Translations under genes and position numbers: made by a program | Assembly (NCBI RefSeq): GCF_025175675.1 | Contig: NZ_JANIOA010000014.1 | Coordinates: 43,454 to 107,453, forward strand | Direction of reading: 5' to 3' | Length of the DNA: 64,000 nucleotides | Source: Sedimenticola hydrogenitrophicus | GTDB lineage: Bacteria; Pseudomonadota; Gammaproteobacteria; Chromatiales; Chromatiaceae | The notes under the pieces: model-generated | The model's input: the letters and a program-made list of their open reading frames with translations, nothing else | Databases searched by the model: none | What the model was told of the DNA's origin: nothing | Shown: one piece after another, positions 41,477 to 51,776 of the stretch | Numbering within the stretch: position 1 is the first letter of the stretch | Layout of the letters: every line of letters begins with the position of its first letter

Positions 41477-42596
41477 GCAGCCGCCGGTCTCGGCCGATCT
41501 CTATATCGGCCTGATGTCGGGCACCAGTATTGACGGCATCGATGCGGCCCTGGTGGATTTCGCCCCGCCCGGGCCCAAACTGCTCGGCCACTATCACCAA
41601 CCCTGGCCGCCGGCGGTCCGGGACCTCCTGAAACAGCTTTCACAGCCGGGCGACAACGAGATCGAGCAGCTGGGTGTGGCGGATATTTCGGTTGCCAGCC
41701 ACTTTGCCGAGGCGGTCGCCGGCCTGCTGTGTCAGACAGGTACCCAGGCGCGGCAGGTCCGCGCCATCGGCTCCCATGGCCAGACGATCCGCCATCGACC
41801 CGACGCGGCACACCCCTTCACCCTGCAGCTTGGCGACCCCAATCACCTGGCGGAAAAAACCGGCATCACCGTGGTCGCGGACTTCCGGCGCCGCGACATG
41901 GCCGCCGGAGGGGAGGGCGCCCCACTCGCCCCGGGATTTCATGCGGCATGCTGGCGCAACGCCGCCGAGTTCCGCGTGATCCTGAACCTGGGCGGCATTG
42001 CCAATATCACCCTTCTCCCCGCGAATGCGGCGACTCCGGTTACCGGTTTTGATACCGGGCCGGCCAATACCCTGATGGATGGCTGGGTGGGCTGTGTACA
42101 AAAGCGCCCGTTTGATGAGCAGGGGGCTTGGGCTGCCAGTGGACAGGTGATAGATGAATTGCTCGATCGGCTGCTCGGTGACGCCTACTTCAAACGCCCG
42201 CCACCCAAGAGTACCGGCCCGGAGCTGTTCAATCTCGACTGGCTGCGGCGCCACTTGCTCGAACCCTCACACCACCGCGCCGAAGATATCCAGGCCAGTT
42301 TATGCGCGCTGTCCAGCCGCTCGATCATCCAGGCGATCAAGCAATATGCCCCGGGCTGCGAACGGGTGATCTGCTGCGGCGGGGGCACCAAGAATCCCAC
42401 CCTGATGAACCAGCTCCGGCAGGGGCTCGACGCCCCCGTTGAGACCAGCGCCGAGTATGGAATCGACCCGGACCATATTGAGGCGATGGCCTTCGCCTGG
42501 CTTGCCAGGCAGACCCTGCAACAGCTGCCAGGCAATCTGCCCGAGGTGACCGGGGCGCGACACCCGGTCATCCTGGGCGGGATCTACCAGGCCTGA
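41466..42596 (+). CDS. anmK: Anhydro-N-acetylmuramic acid kinase
   Basis: This 376-residue enzyme recycles cell wall by opening and phosphorylating 1,6-anhydro-MurNAc to MurNAc-6-phosphate. Signatures include YIGLMSGTSIDGIDAALVDF at the ATP/sugar site, GSHGQTIRHRP, NLGGIANITLLP, GFDTGPANTLMD and the late CCGGGTKNPTLM. The ATG is supplied by the right arm of the palindromic repeat, and no other ATG, GTG or TTG precedes the conserved LYIGLMSGTS, so the first ten residues (MRARQPPVSA) are probably repeat-derived. Confidence 0.95.
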   Translation: MRARQPPVSADLYIGLMSGTSIDGIDAALVDFAPPGPKLLGHYHQPWPPAVRDLLKQLSQPGDNEIEQLGVADISVASHFAEAVAGLLCQTGTQARQVRAIGSHGQTIRHRPDAAHPFTLQLGDPNHLAEKTGITVVADFRRRDMAAGGEGAPLAPGFHAACWRNAAEFRVILNLGGIANITLLPANAATPVTGFDTGPANTLMDGWVGCVQKRPFDEQGAWAASGQVIDELLDRLLGDAYFKRPPPKSTGPELFNLDWLRRHLLEPSHHRAEDIQASLCALSSRSIIQAIKQYAPGCERVICCGGGTKNPTLMNQLRQGLDAPVETSAEYGIDPDHIEAMAFAWLARQTLQQLPGNLPEVTGARHPVILGGIYQA

Positions 42597-42650
42597 GCCG
42601 AAGTCCGGGCCGTCAGGATCGAGACTCACCCGCGATGCCGGCCGCCGGCC

Positions 42651-42664
42651 TTGATTGATATCAA
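42651..42664. promoter_or_regulatory. FNR/ANR/DNR-type operator upstream of nnrS
   Basis: TTGATTGATATCAA is a perfect match to the TTGAT-N4-ATCAA consensus of the Crp-Fnr family oxygen and nitric-oxide regulators. It is centred 76 bases before the nnrS start codon, which would allow a class II activated promoter with a -10 near 42686-42691 (TAAGCT). Confidence 0.8.
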
Positions 42665-42733
42665 AGCGCCAGATCCCATAGCGGTTAAGCTATCGCATCT
42701 CATTGTCCTGTAACGGAAAAAACCATACAAATT

Positions 42734-43933
42734 ATGTTGAAAGTCCATTCAGAACCCCCCAAGCCGGAGTTGAAGCAGGCGGGTCCGGTGATCCTGGCCC
42801 TGGGCTTCCGGCCCTTTTTCATCTCCGCCGCGCTTTCAGCCCTGATCCTGATGCTGATCTGGCTTGGCGCCTGGTCCGGCGCCTACCCGCTGCCGACCTA
42901 TTACGGCGCCATCGGCTGGCATAGCCATGAGATGCTGTTCGGTTATGCCGTCGCGATCATTGCCGGCTTCCTGCTGACCGCGGTCCGAAACTGGACCGGC
43001 ATCACGCCACCAACCGGCACGCCCCTGGGTCTGCTGTTCCTGCTCTGGTTGGCGGGCCGGGTTGCCCCATTCCTGTCCGGGGCCATTCCGGGGCCGCTGA
43101 TCGCGGTCATCGACCTAGCCTTCCTGCCCGCGGTTGCGCTTGCCATCCAGCCGGCCCTGTGGAAGGGCCAACAGAAGATGAACCGGATTTTCGTGCCCCT
43201 GTTGCTGGTGATGGCGGTGGCCAATCTCTACATCCACCTCCAGTCACTCGGGTTGGCCAATAGCGCCCTGCGCGGCGCTGATGCCATGCTCTATCTGATC
43301 GCCTTTCTTATCACCCTGCTGGGTGGACGGGTGATCCCTTTCTTCACCGAAGCCGTGATACCGGGCCACGCCTCCAAACGCAACAGCCGGGTCGAGCTGG
43401 CGACCGTCATCTCCCTGGGTGGCCTGATTGCCGTTCAGTTTATCTATCCAAACGCCTGGCTCAGCGGTGTGCTGGCCTTTGCCGTGGCGGTGACACAGAT
43501 CATCCGGGTCGTCGGCTGGTATAACCGGCAAATCTGGCAGATACCGATCCTCTGGGTGCTGTTCAGCGGCATGTTCTGGTTGATCATCGGCTTTACCCTG
43601 GCCGGCCTGGCCTATTTTGGTTTTACCGGACTCAATCTGGCCAAACATGCCATTACCGTCGGCGGCATCGGCGCGCTTACCTACGGCATGATGGCGCGGG
43701 TCGCATTAGGGCATACCGGACGTGAAATACAGTCCCATCCCCTGATCAATGGCTGCTTCATTCTGATGAATCTTGCCGCGCTGTTCCGGGTATTCGGACC
43801 GCTGGTGCTGCCGCAGCAATATACCCTGTGGGTCCACCTCTCCGGCGGCCTGTGGATCGTCAGTTTCCTGCTCTTCGGGGCGATCTATGTGCCGATGCTG
43901 ACCCAACCCCGTGTCGATGGCAAACCGGGATAA
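42734..43933 (+). CDS. nnrS: NnrS family membrane protein
   Basis: This 399-residue polytopic protein has about twelve membrane helices. The family start GFRPFFISAALSALILMLIW and the WHSHEMLFGYAVAIIAGFLLTAV segment, with its potential haem/copper-ligating histidines, are clear. NnrS proteins are haem- and copper-containing and protect against nitric oxide or support denitrification, usually under NnrR/DNR/FNR control. The perfect FNR-type box upstream fits this. No nitrite or NO reductase gene is in the window. Confidence 0.92.
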   Translation: MLKVHSEPPKPELKQAGPVILALGFRPFFISAALSALILMLIWLGAWSGAYPLPTYYGAIGWHSHEMLFGYAVAIIAGFLLTAVRNWTGITPPTGTPLGLLFLLWLAGRVAPFLSGAIPGPLIAVIDLAFLPAVALAIQPALWKGQQKMNRIFVPLLLVMAVANLYIHLQSLGLANSALRGADAMLYLIAFLITLLGGRVIPFFTEAVIPGHASKRNSRVELATVISLGGLIAVQFIYPNAWLSGVLAFAVAVTQIIRVVGWYNRQIWQIPILWVLFSGMFWLIIGFTLAGLAYFGFTGLNLAKHAITVGGIGALTYGMMARVALGHTGREIQSHPLINGCFILMNLAALFRVFGPLVLPQQYTLWVHLSGGLWIVSFLLFGAIYVPMLTQPRVDGKPG

Positions 43934-43982
43934 TCGGCTAGTGCACTTCCCGGTGCTTCGCGGAATCAATTCTCCTCTGAAC

Positions 43983-44190
43983 GTAACTACTCACGGGGGT
44001 GATTGGCCTGCCTTGCTGGCCGATCTTGATGGCGCCTCGAATCCGGCCCCTTTTTCAGATTCAAGCCTGCCCTTGTCTGAGCGAAGCGAGTTTGGGCAGG
44101 CGCTGGAAAAGGGGCCGGATTCGAGGAGGCAAGCCATCGTGTGAGGCCGGCGAGGCAGGCCAATCACTCACAATCCGGGTTAGTAGTTAC
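43983..44190. repeat. Nested palindrome family 1, copy B (full length)
   Basis: Outer arms begin GTAACTACTCAC and end GTTAGTAGTTAC. Inner arms GTGATTGGCCTGCCTTGC and GCGAGGCAGGCCAATCAC are inverted. The interior carries its own perfect hairpin, CCTCGAATCCGGCCCCTTTT against its complement, with a further GCCTGCCC/GGGCAGGC pair at the centre. It occupies most of the gap between nnrS and ssb and is non-coding. Confidence 0.85.
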
Positions 44191-44200
44191 CTCTGAACAA

Positions 44201-44228
44201 ACACCCATGCAATGCATGGGTTTTTTTG
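44201..44228 (+). terminator. Intrinsic terminator after nnrS
   Basis: ACCCATGC and GCATGGGT pair around three bases and are followed by a T-run on the plus strand. It lies 267 bases beyond the nnrS stop, just past palindrome copy B, and faces the ssb stop; it could also serve ssb weakly. Confidence 0.75.
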
Positions 44229-44248
44229 GCAGAAGCCCTGGGTAAACG

Positions 44249-44704
44249 TCAGAACGGGATATCGTCATCGAACCCATCATCCGGCATCGGTGCGGCCGAT
44301 GACGCGGAATCACGCGATGGGCGTGAGCCCGATTCCGAGCGGCCGGAGTCGAACGAGGCACTGCTGCCTTTGCTGTCCAGCATCTGCATCTCGTCGGCCA
44401 CGATCTCGGTGGTATAGCGGTCCTGGCCGCCCTGATCCTGCCATTTACGCGTCTGCAGGCGCCCTTCGACATAGATCTTCGAGCCCTTTTTCACGTACTC
44501 GCCGACGACCTCTGCCAGGCGGCGGAAAAACACCACCCGATGCCACTCGGTCTTCTCCTGGGTTTCACCACTGTTTTTATCCTTCCAGGATTCGGATGTC
44601 GCCAGGGTGACATTGGCCACAGCGTTACCATTGGGCATATAACGAACATCCGGGTCCTTCCCAACATTACCGATCAAGATTACTTTATTGACCCCTCTGG
44701 CCAT
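44249..44704 (-). CDS. ssb: Single-stranded DNA-binding protein
   Basis: This 151-residue protein has an N-terminal OB fold ([45 protein letters not shown]), a Ser/Gly-rich linker and the acidic tip DDDIPF. That tip recruits repair and replication enzymes such as RecQ, PriA and exonuclease I. It coats ssDNA during replication and repair. The order uvrA / MFS / ssb is conserved in Pseudomonas-type genomes. Confidence 0.97.
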   Translation of the reverse strand: MARGVNKVILIGNVGKDPDVRYMPNGNAVANVTLATSESWKDKNSGETQEKTEWHRVVFFRRLAEVVGEYVKKGSKIYVEGRLQTRKWQDQGGQDRYTTEIVADEMQMLDSKGSSASFDSGRSESGSRPSRDSASSAAPMPDDGFDDDIPF

Positions 44705-44760
44705 ATCTCCTCCAATTCAATTTAAGTTGCTCCCTGGCCCTGCGGCCTGAACACCTGATT

Positions 44761-46149
44761 CTACGTCTCCGCGACCGAGAATTCATCCAGCAATGCAAAA
44801 TCCACACACTGCGTATCCACTTTAAGGTAGGCGATGCCCTCTTCCGCCATGACCACGGCCTCGCCCACACCGGGCAGACCGCTCAGCCTCGCCTGCAGCT
44901 GATGCGCGCTCGCCGGCTCAAGCACCCCCACCTTGATAAGATAGCTGCTCAGGTATCCCGGTTGGCGCATCCCGCTGGCCAGTGCCAGCCAGAGCAGTGC
45001 GGCCACCGCCCCAAACAGAAATACCCCCGTCAGCTGGTACTGTCCATACACCCAGCCGCCGAGCGTCCCGCCCAGGAAGGCCCCGATAAACTGGGATGTG
45101 GAGTAGACCCCCATGGCGGTACCCTTGCTTTCGGCCGGCGCCATTTTGGAGATCAGCGACGGCAGCGAGGCCTCGAGCAGATTGAAGGCGACGAAAAACA
45201 GCAGCAGCGCCAGGCCGAAGCCCAGGAGTGTCGACTTGAACAGAATAAACCCGATCTGGGCCATCCCGATAGCCAGGATAGCCAACAGGAAGACCTGCTT
45301 CATCTTGCGGCGTTTCTCCGCGATCACAATAAACGGCACCATCAGCGCCATGGCCAGCAGCACCACCGGCAGATAGACCATCCAGTGGTTTTCCACGGCA
45401 ACCCCGGTCACGTCCCTGAGGGTCAGGGGAACGGCGATAAACACCGCCGTCAGCATCATGTGCAACAGCAGGATCCCGATATCCAGGCGCAGCAGGTCGG
45501 CGTTGCGCAACACCCGGGAGAACTGATCCCGCACCGGGCTGGTATCCCGATGGGTGGCGGTTTTATCCGGATTGGGGACCAGAAAAATCACCACCAGGAT
45601 ACCCGCCAGCGCCAGCAAGGCGGTCAGCCAGAAGATGCCCGGCACACCGATCCAGGTATTCAGCAACGGCCCCAACACCAAGGATACGGCAAACGCGAGC
45701 CCGATGCTCATGCCGATCACCGCCATCGCCTTGGTTCTGTTCTGCTCCCGGGTCAGGTCGGCTGCCAGCGCCATCACCGCGGCGGCAATGGCACCGCTGC
45801 CCTGCAGCGCGCGCCCGGCGATCACACCCCAGATGGAGTCCGCACGAGCCGCCACCACGCTGCCCAGGGCGAAGATCAGCAGCCCGGCAATAATCACCGG
45901 CTTTCGACCGATGCGGTCGGAGATCATACCGAAGGGGATCTGCAGCAGCGCCTGGGTCAGGCCATAGGCGCCTATGGCCACGCCGATCAATAGCGGGGTG
46001 ACACCGACCAGCTGTTCCGCGTAGAGGGCGAACACCGGCAGAATCAGAAACAGCCCGAGCATGCGCAGGGAAAAAATGCCGGCGAGCGAGAACGCCGCCC
46101 TGATTTCGATCGCTGTCAGTCGATGGAGTTGTTGCGTTTTTTTGTTCAA
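44761..46149 (-). CDS. MFS transporter with C-terminal YAM-like domain (YajR type)
   Basis: This 462-residue protein has twelve predicted membrane helices and the MFS loop motif GMISDRIGRKPVI between helices 2 and 3. After helix 12 a soluble tail (about 400-462: YLIKVGVLEPASAHQLQARL..GIAYLKVD) resembles the ferredoxin-like YAM domain of E. coli YajR. It is a proton-driven exporter whose substrate is unknown. It lies 56 bases upstream of ssb and diverges from uvrA. Confidence 0.88.
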   Translation of the reverse strand: MNKKTQQLHRLTAIEIRAAFSLAGIFSLRMLGLFLILPVFALYAEQLVGVTPLLIGVAIGAYGLTQALLQIPFGMISDRIGRKPVIIAGLLIFALGSVVAARADSIWGVIAGRALQGSGAIAAAVMALAADLTREQNRTKAMAVIGMSIGLAFAVSLVLGPLLNTWIGVPGIFWLTALLALAGILVVIFLVPNPDKTATHRDTSPVRDQFSRVLRNADLLRLDIGILLLHMMLTAVFIAVPLTLRDVTGVAVENHWMVYLPVVLLAMALMVPFIVIAEKRRKMKQVFLLAILAIGMAQIGFILFKSTLLGFGLALLLFFVAFNLLEASLPSLISKMAPAESKGTAMGVYSTSQFIGAFLGGTLGGWVYGQYQLTGVFLFGAVAALLWLALASGMRQPGYLSSYLIKVGVLEPASAHQLQARLSGLPGVGEAVVMAEEGIAYLKVDTQCVDFALLDEFSVAET

Positions 46150-46326
46150 TTACCCGATCACTTTACCAATGGCCAACCCCAGCCATGCCAGGGGAAAAGC
46201 CCGCGTCCAGCCATTGCCGGGGAGCCTGCCCCAGACCATGTTCACTCGCTGTATTACCACGGTTTGTTTGGCCCGAAACCGCAAGACAGCGTATAGTAAC
46301 AGGTTCGCTTATTCGCTGGTATGTAG

Positions 46327-49161
46327 ATGGATACGATACGTATACGTGGGGCACGCACCCACAATCTGAAAAACATTGACCTGGATCTTCCCCGCGACAA
46401 ATTGATCGTCTTCACCGGTCTTTCCGGCTCCGGGAAGTCCTCACTGGCCTTCGATACCATCTATGCCGAGGGGCAACGGCGCTACGTCGAGTCGCTCTCG
46501 GCCTATGCACGGCAGTTCCTGTCGATAATGGAGAAACCCGATATCGACCATATCGAGGGGCTCTCTCCGGCCATCTCCATCGAGCAGAAGACCACCTCCC
46601 ACAACCCACGTTCCACCGTCGGCACCATCACCGAGATCTACGACTACCTGCGGCTGCTGTATGCCCGCGCCGGCACCCCGCGCTGCCCCACCCACGGCCA
46701 GGCACTGGAGGCCCAGACCATCAACCAGATGGTGGATCAGGTCCTGAGCCTGCCCGAGGGCAGGAAATTGATGCTGCTCGCCCCGGTGGTGTCGGAGCGC
46801 AAGGGGGAACATCACAAGCTGCTTCGGGAACTGAATGCGCAGGGTTTTATCCGCGCGCGCATCGATGGCGAAATCTTCGAACTCGATCAGCCGCCGGAAC
46901 TGGAACTGCACAAGAAACACACCATCGAGGCGGTGGTGGATCGCTTCAAGGTCCGCGAAGGACTCGAACTGCGTCTCGCGGAATCCTTTGAAACCGCGCT
47001 CGCCCTCTCCGGCGGTCTGGCCCGCATCGCCTCCATGGAACAGGACAACCCGCAGGAAGAGCTGGTGTTCTCGGCCAATTTCGCCTGTCCGCAATGCGGC
47101 TACAGCCTGCCGGAACTGGAACCCCGACTGTTCTCGTTCAACAACCCGGTGGGCGCCTGCCCAACCTGCGACGGGCTCGGTATCGAACAGTTTTTTGACC
47201 CGGAGCGGGTGGTTGCCCATCCCCACCTGAGCCTCGCCGCCGGCGCGGTCAGAGGCTGGGATCGCAGGAACGCCTACTATTTCCAGCTGATCAGTTCCCT
47301 GGGGAAGCACTTCGCCTTTGACGTGGAGACCAGCTGGGATGAACTGCCCAAGAAGGTCCGCGACACCATCCTGAACGGCAGTGGCAAGGAGAAGATCAAG
47401 TTCACCTATTTCAATGAACGCGGGCGCAGCAGCAGCAACACCCATCCGTTCGAAGGGATCATCCGCAACATGGAGCGGCGCTACCGGGAGACCGAATCCA
47501 GCGCGGTGCGCGAAGAGCTGGCCCGCTATATCTCCACCCACCCCTGCCCGGAGTGCGGCGGTACCCGCCTGAACGAGGCGGCGCGCCATGTCTTTGTGGA
47601 TGAGCAAAACCTGCCAGCCATCACCACCCTGCCGGTCGGGAACTGCCTCGAGTTCTTCAGCCGGTTACAGCTCCCCGGCAAGCAAGGCAAGATCGCCGAT
47701 AAAGTGGTGAACGAAATCTCCCAACGGCTGCAGTTCCTGGTCAATGTGGGTCTCGACTACCTGACCCTGGACCGCAGCGCGGAAACCCTGTCCGGCGGTG
47801 AGGCCCAGCGAATCCGCCTGGCAAGCCAGATCGGTGCCGGCCTGGTGGGCGTCATGTATATTCTGGATGAGCCCTCCATCGGGCTGCACCAGCGGGACAA
47901 CGACCGGCTGCTGAAAACCCTGACCTACCTGCGCGATCTGGGCAATACCGTGATCGTCGTCGAACACGATGAAGAGGCCATCCTGTCCGCCGACCATGTG
48001 GTGGATATCGGCCCCGGCGCCGGCGTTCACGGCGGCCGCATCATCGCCCAGGGCAGCGCCGCCGAGATCGCATCGAACCCGGATTCCTTGACCGGCCGGT
48101 ATCTCTCCCGCAGTCTGAGCATTGCGATACCGCAACAACGGCACAAAGCCGATGAGGCCAAACTGCTGACCATCTCCGGGGCACGCGGCAACAATCTCAA
48201 GTCGATTGAGCTGAACCTGCCTGCCGGCCTGTTTACCTGCGTGACCGGGGTGTCCGGCTCCGGCAAGTCCACACTGATCAACGACACGCTCTATCCCCTT
48301 GCCGCCACCCAGTTGAACCGCGCCTCCCTGGATGCGGCCCCGTTCGACCGGATCGACGGGCTGGAGCATTTCGACAAGGTGGTGGATATCGATCAGAGCC
48401 CGATCGGCCGCACCCCCCGTTCCAATCCCGCTACCTACACCGGCATATTCACCCCGGTGCGCGAGCTGTTTGCCGGCACTCACGAGTCCCGCTCACGCGG
48501 CTACACGCCGGGTCGCTTCAGTTTCAACGTCAAGGGCGGACGCTGCGAGGCCTGCCGCGGGGATGGCGTGATCAAGGTCGAGATGCATTTCCTGCCGGAC
48601 ATCTATGTCCAGTGCGACGTCTGCAAGGGTAGCCGCTATAACCGCGAGACCCAGGAGATCAAGTACAAGGGAAAAAGCATCAACCAGGTGCTGGAGATGA
48701 CCATTGAAGAGGCCCTGGAGTTTTTCGATGCCATCCCGGCGCTGAAGCGTAAATTGCAGACCCTGATGGATGTCGGACTCTCCTATATCACACTGGGACA
48801 GAACGCCACCACGCTCTCGGGCGGTGAGGCACAGCGCGTCAAGCTCTCGCGCGAACTGTCCAAGCGCGACACCGGGAACACCCTCTATATTCTGGACGAG
48901 CCGACCACGGGGCTGCATTTTCACGACGTGAAACACCTGCTCGAGGTGCTGCACCGGCTACGCGATCACGGCAACACCGTGGTGGTGATTGAGCACAACC
49001 TGGATGTCATCAAGACCGCGGACTGGATTGTCGACCTGGGTCCGGAGGGCGGCAACCGCGGCGGCGAGATCGTTGCCCAGGGCACCCCGGAGATGGTCAG
49101 CGAGGTAGCCCAATCCCATACCGGCCAGTACCTGAAAAAGGTCCTGCAGGCGGGTCAATAG
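46327..49161 (+). CDS. uvrA: Excinuclease ABC subunit A
   Basis: This 944-residue protein is close to the family's usual length. Two ABC ATPase modules are present: Walker [15 protein letters not shown] and [13 protein letters not shown], signatures [13 protein letters not shown] and [13 protein letters not shown]. Two zinc-binding Cys sets (CPQCGYS..CPTCDG and [15 protein letters not shown]) follow the family pattern. UvrA dimers find helix-distorting lesions and load UvrB for nucleotide-excision repair. I see no LexA box with both CTGT and ACAG halves upstream. A weak promoter (TTGGCC..TATAGT near 46269-46299) is possible. Confidence 0.98.
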   Translation: MDTIRIRGARTHNLKNIDLDLPRDKLIVFTGLSGSGKSSLAFDTIYAEGQRRYVESLSAYARQFLSIMEKPDIDHIEGLSPAISIEQKTTSHNPRSTVGTITEIYDYLRLLYARAGTPRCPTHGQALEAQTINQMVDQVLSLPEGRKLMLLAPVVSERKGEHHKLLRELNAQGFIRARIDGEIFELDQPPELELHKKHTIEAVVDRFKVREGLELRLAESFETALALSGGLARIASMEQDNPQEELVFSANFACPQCGYSLPELEPRLFSFNNPVGACPTCDGLGIEQFFDPERVVAHPHLSLAAGAVRGWDRRNAYYFQLISSLGKHFAFDVETSWDELPKKVRDTILNGSGKEKIKFTYFNERGRSSSNTHPFEGIIRNMERRYRETESSAVREELARYISTHPCPECGGTRLNEAARHVFVDEQNLPAITTLPVGNCLEFFSRLQLPGKQGKIADKVVNEISQRLQFLVNVGLDYLTLDRSAETLSGGEAQRIRLASQIGAGLVGVMYILDEPSIGLHQRDNDRLLKTLTYLRDLGNTVIVVEHDEEAILSADHVVDIGPGAGVHGGRIIAQGSAAEIASNPDSLTGRYLSRSLSIAIPQQRHKADEAKLLTISGARGNNLKSIELNLPAGLFTCVTGVSGSGKSTLINDTLYPLAATQLNRASLDAAPFDRIDGLEHFDKVVDIDQSPIGRTPRSNPATYTGIFTPVRELFAGTHESRSRGYTPGRFSFNVKGGRCEACRGDGVIKVEMHFLPDIYVQCDVCKGSRYNRETQEIKYKGKSINQVLEMTIEEALEFFDAIPALKRKLQTLMDVGLSYITLGQNATTLSGGEAQRVKLSRELSKRDTGNTLYILDEPTTGLHFHDVKHLLEVLHRLRDHGNTVVVIEHNLDVIKTADWIVDLGPEGGNRGGEIVAQGTPEMVSEVAQSHTGQYLKKVLQAGQ

Positions 49162-49186
49162 GTGGACGTGGGTACACGGTGTTTCG

Positions 49187-49939
49187 CTAATCGGTCTGCC
49201 GGCTCACCGGCGAGCCGACGCGGAGCCCGAGCTTGGCGGCGGCGCTCCCCCGGTTGACCGCCAGCTCCACCAGCCCATTGGCATTCACGTACCAAAACGG
49301 ACAGCCGGTCGCCACAGCGGAGAAGGTTTCGGCATATGCCACAAGATTCCCGTTTACCGTCAGTGTCAGCTCGCGGGACAACCCGTCACCCGACAGGCCG
49401 CTGACCGCATTTCCATAAGCGTCGATATAGATTATCTCGGCCAGCTCCTCCGGCCAGTCACAGCCAACCAGACTGTCCGGGAGCAACGACTCACCTGGGA
49501 CGCTGCCACCTCGACAGATAACCGCAGCGGCAGGCGCAAACAGATCCCTGCCGTCGAAGGTTTTCGACCGCCGGTGAAGATCCGGCAGGTCTATGGTCTG
49601 TACCCTGACGGGTCCGGGAGCACCCACCACCCGGGACAACAGGCCATTGTCAGGGGCGACGAACCAGAACCGTTCTGTGGTCACCATGATCGCCCGCCGG
49701 GAGCTGCCGACACCGGGATCCACCACCGCCATGAACAGCGTCCCATCCGGCATGGCGGGGAGAAACGAGGCCAGCAGGTAGGCGGCGGCACGGGGATTGA
49801 ACGCGGGGGCATCCGCACACAGATCGATTACCGGCTGGGATATACCTCCCGCCAGCAGGCGCGCCTTCACCTGCCCCAGATAATGACTGCCGACGCCGAA
49901 GTCGGTGAACAGCGCTACCAGTTCAGGTGTGTCGCCCAT
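49187..49939 (-). CDS. S-adenosylmethionine hydrolase (adenosine-forming), DUF62 family
   Basis: This 250-residue protein of the SAM hydroxide adenosyltransferase family would hydrolyse S-adenosylmethionine to adenosine and methionine. Conserved segments are ALFTDFGVGSHYLGQVKA, AVVDPGVGS, FVAPDNGLLS, TFDGRDLFAPAAA and YIDAYGNAVSGL. I start at the ATG at 49939, directly before GDTPELVALFTDFG. The open frame continues to 50080, but that extension runs into palindrome copy C and has no family match. It is convergent with uvrA and downstream of the ribosomal cluster. Confidence 0.9.
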   Translation of the reverse strand: MGDTPELVALFTDFGVGSHYLGQVKARLLAGGISQPVIDLCADAPAFNPRAAAYLLASFLPAMPDGTLFMAVVDPGVGSSRRAIMVTTERFWFVAPDNGLLSRVVGAPGPVRVQTIDLPDLHRRSKTFDGRDLFAPAAAVICRGGSVPGESLLPDSLVGCDWPEELAEIIYIDAYGNAVSGLSGDGLSRELTLTVNGNLVAYAETFSAVATGCPFWYVNANGLVELAVNRGSAAAKLGLRVGSPVSRQTD

Positions 49940-50038
49940 ATCGATACCGTACCGGTCCTCTAGTTGAATTAAAGCAAAAAACTGGCTCGGTCGCTCTCGC
50001 ACATCCCTGTGCTTCGCGACATAAGCCCTTCTCTGGGC

Positions 50039-50245
50039 GTAACTACTCACGGGGTGATTGGCTTGCCTTGCCGGCCTCACACGATGGCTTGTCCCCTCGA
50101 ATCTGGCCCCATTTTCAGCGCCTGCCCAAACTCGCTTCGCTCAAACAAGGGCAGGCTTGAATCTGAAAATGGGGCCGGATTCGAGGCGCCATCAAGATCG
50201 GCCAACAAGGCAAGCCAATCACTTACAGACCGGGTGAGTGGTTAT
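50039..50245. repeat. Nested palindrome family 1, copy C (interior inverted)
   Basis: The outer arms are in the same orientation as in copy B (left CACGGGGTGATTGG, right CAATCACTTACAG..GTGAGTGGTTAT). The interior between the inner GGCC boundaries runs the other way: TCACACGATGGCTTG comes first and GGCGCCATCAAGATC last. The central CCTCGAAT..GGCCCCATTTT hairpin is kept. Confidence 0.85.
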
Positions 50246-50253
50246 CCCTGGGC

Positions 50254-50284
50254 AAAAAAAACCGGGCCATGACCCGGTTTTTTT
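50254..50284 (-). terminator. Terminator of the ribosomal protein cluster
   Basis: AACCGGG and CCCGGTT pair around six bases, with eight A residues on one side and seven T residues on the other, so it can work in both directions. It lies 26 bases beyond the rplQ stop. Confidence 0.9.
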
Positions 50285-50309
50285 CCAAACAATCACGCTG
50301 TCGCTGTAC

Positions 50310-50699
50310 TTATTCAGCCTCGACCGCTTCCATCTCCACATCCGGACGATCGACCAGCTCGACAAAGGCCATCGGCGCCTTGTCACCCGGACGAAAACCG
50401 CATTTCAGAATGCGCAGATAGCCACCGGGGCGCTCCTTGTAACGCGGGCCCAGTTCGGTGAACAGCTTCCCGACAACCTCATCATCACGAAGACGATCAA
50501 AGGCCAGACGGCGCTTTGCAACGCTGTCGCTCTTTGCCAGTGTAATCATCGGCTCTGCTACGCGACGCAGCTCTTTTGCCTTGGGTAGTGTGGTTTTGAT
50601 CAGCTCATGACGCAACAGTGAGCAGGCCATGTTACGGAACATTGCCTTGCGGTGTGAACTGTTGCGGTTCAGTTGCCGTCCTGATTTGCGATGACGCAT
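50310..50699 (-). CDS. rplQ: 50S ribosomal protein L17
   Basis: This 129-residue protein begins [20 protein letters not shown], the invariant family N-terminus, and ends in an acidic tail. It is the last gene of the alpha operon, 56 bases after rpoA, and is followed by the cluster terminator. Confidence 0.98.
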   Translation of the reverse strand: MRHRKSGRQLNRNSSHRKAMFRNMACSLLRHELIKTTLPKAKELRRVAEPMITLAKSDSVAKRRLAFDRLRDDEVVGKLFTELGPRYKERPGGYLRILKCGFRPGDKAPMAFVELVDRPDVEMEAVEAE

Positions 50700-50755
50700 G
50701 GATCGACTTCCCTAAACTTAGGTTAATACTATAGATATACGATTCAGGGCCGAGA

Positions 50756-51754
50756 TTATCGACCGCTATCTTCCATACCTTCTGGCGGCCAGTTTTCCAG
50801 CCGCATACCCAGGGACAAGCCCCTGGTAGCAAGTACATCTTTGATCTCGGTGAGCGACTTTTTACCCAGATTCGGGGTCTTCAGCAGCTCCACTTCGGTA
50901 CGCTGAATCAGATCACCAATCATGAAGATGTTTTCTGCCTTCAAACAGTTGGCCGAACGCACGGTCAGCTCGAGGTCGTCGACAGGCCGCAGCAGGATGG
51001 GATCGATCGCCGGGCGATCTTCTTCCACCTCTTTCTCGGTTGTCGCTGTCTCGTCCAGCTTCACGAATGCGGACAGCTGATCCTGCAGGATGGTCGCCGC
51101 CCTTCTGATGGCCTCTTCCGGATCAATGGTGCCGTTGGTCTCCAGATCAATCACCAAACGATCAAGATCCGTTCTCTGTTCGACACGGGTCGCCTCGACC
51201 GCATACGCCACGCGACGTACCGGCGAGAAGCTGGCATCCAGCTGCAGGCGACCGATAGGACGGTCTTCCATTGCATCCGCCAGCCGGTTGGCCGCCGGCT
51301 GATAGCCGATACCGCGAGCCACTTTCAACGTCATGTTGATCTGGCCATCCTTGGTCAGGTTGGCGATAACATGATCCGGGTTGGCAATCTCAACATCGTG
51401 GTCAAGCGTGATATCGCTGGCCAGAATGGGACCGGGCCCCTTCTTTTTCAGCGTCAGCGTCGCCTCATCACGGGAATGCATGATAATGGCCAGATCTTTC
51501 AGATTCAGCAGAATCTCCAGGACATCTTCCTGCACACCTTCAATACTGGTGTACTCGTGAAGAACCCCTTCGATCTCGGCCTCAACCACTGCACTTCCGG
51601 GCATGGAGGAGAGCAGTATTCTGCGCAATGAGTTGCCAAGTGTATGACCAAAGCCACGCTCCATCGGTTCAAGCGAAACCTTGGCGTGCAACTCGCTTAA
51701 CGGCTGAACACTCACTAATCGCGGCTTGAGAAAATCGCTAACAAACTCCGGCAT
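50756..51754 (-). CDS. rpoA: RNA polymerase alpha subunit
   Basis: At 332 residues it is close to the usual length. The N-terminal assembly domain contains [21 protein letters not shown]. The C-terminal domain, joined by an acidic linker, contains [19 protein letters not shown] and [14 protein letters not shown], the parts that bind UP elements and activators. It is placed between rpsD and rplQ as in other proteobacteria. Confidence 0.98.
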   Translation of the reverse strand: MPEFVSDFLKPRLVSVQPLSELHAKVSLEPMERGFGHTLGNSLRRILLSSMPGSAVVEAEIEGVLHEYTSIEGVQEDVLEILLNLKDLAIIMHSRDEATLTLKKKGPGPILASDITLDHDVEIANPDHVIANLTKDGQINMTLKVARGIGYQPAANRLADAMEDRPIGRLQLDASFSPVRRVAYAVEATRVEQRTDLDRLVIDLETNGTIDPEEAIRRAATILQDQLSAFVKLDETATTEKEVEEDRPAIDPILLRPVDDLELTVRSANCLKAENIFMIGDLIQRTEVELLKTPNLGKKSLTEIKDVLATRGLSLGMRLENWPPEGMEDSGR

Positions 51755-51776
51755 TTCGACCTCTTGAAGGTAATCC

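Noticed and set aside
46150..46326. A possible LexA (SOS) box before uvrA
   Set aside because: CTGTATTACCACGGTT has only the left half of CTGT-N8-ACAG. It is not good enough to call.
49940..50080. N-terminal extension of the SAM hydrolase to 50080
   Set aside because: The added 47 residues run into palindrome copy C and precede the conserved family start; the shorter start at 49939 is preferred.
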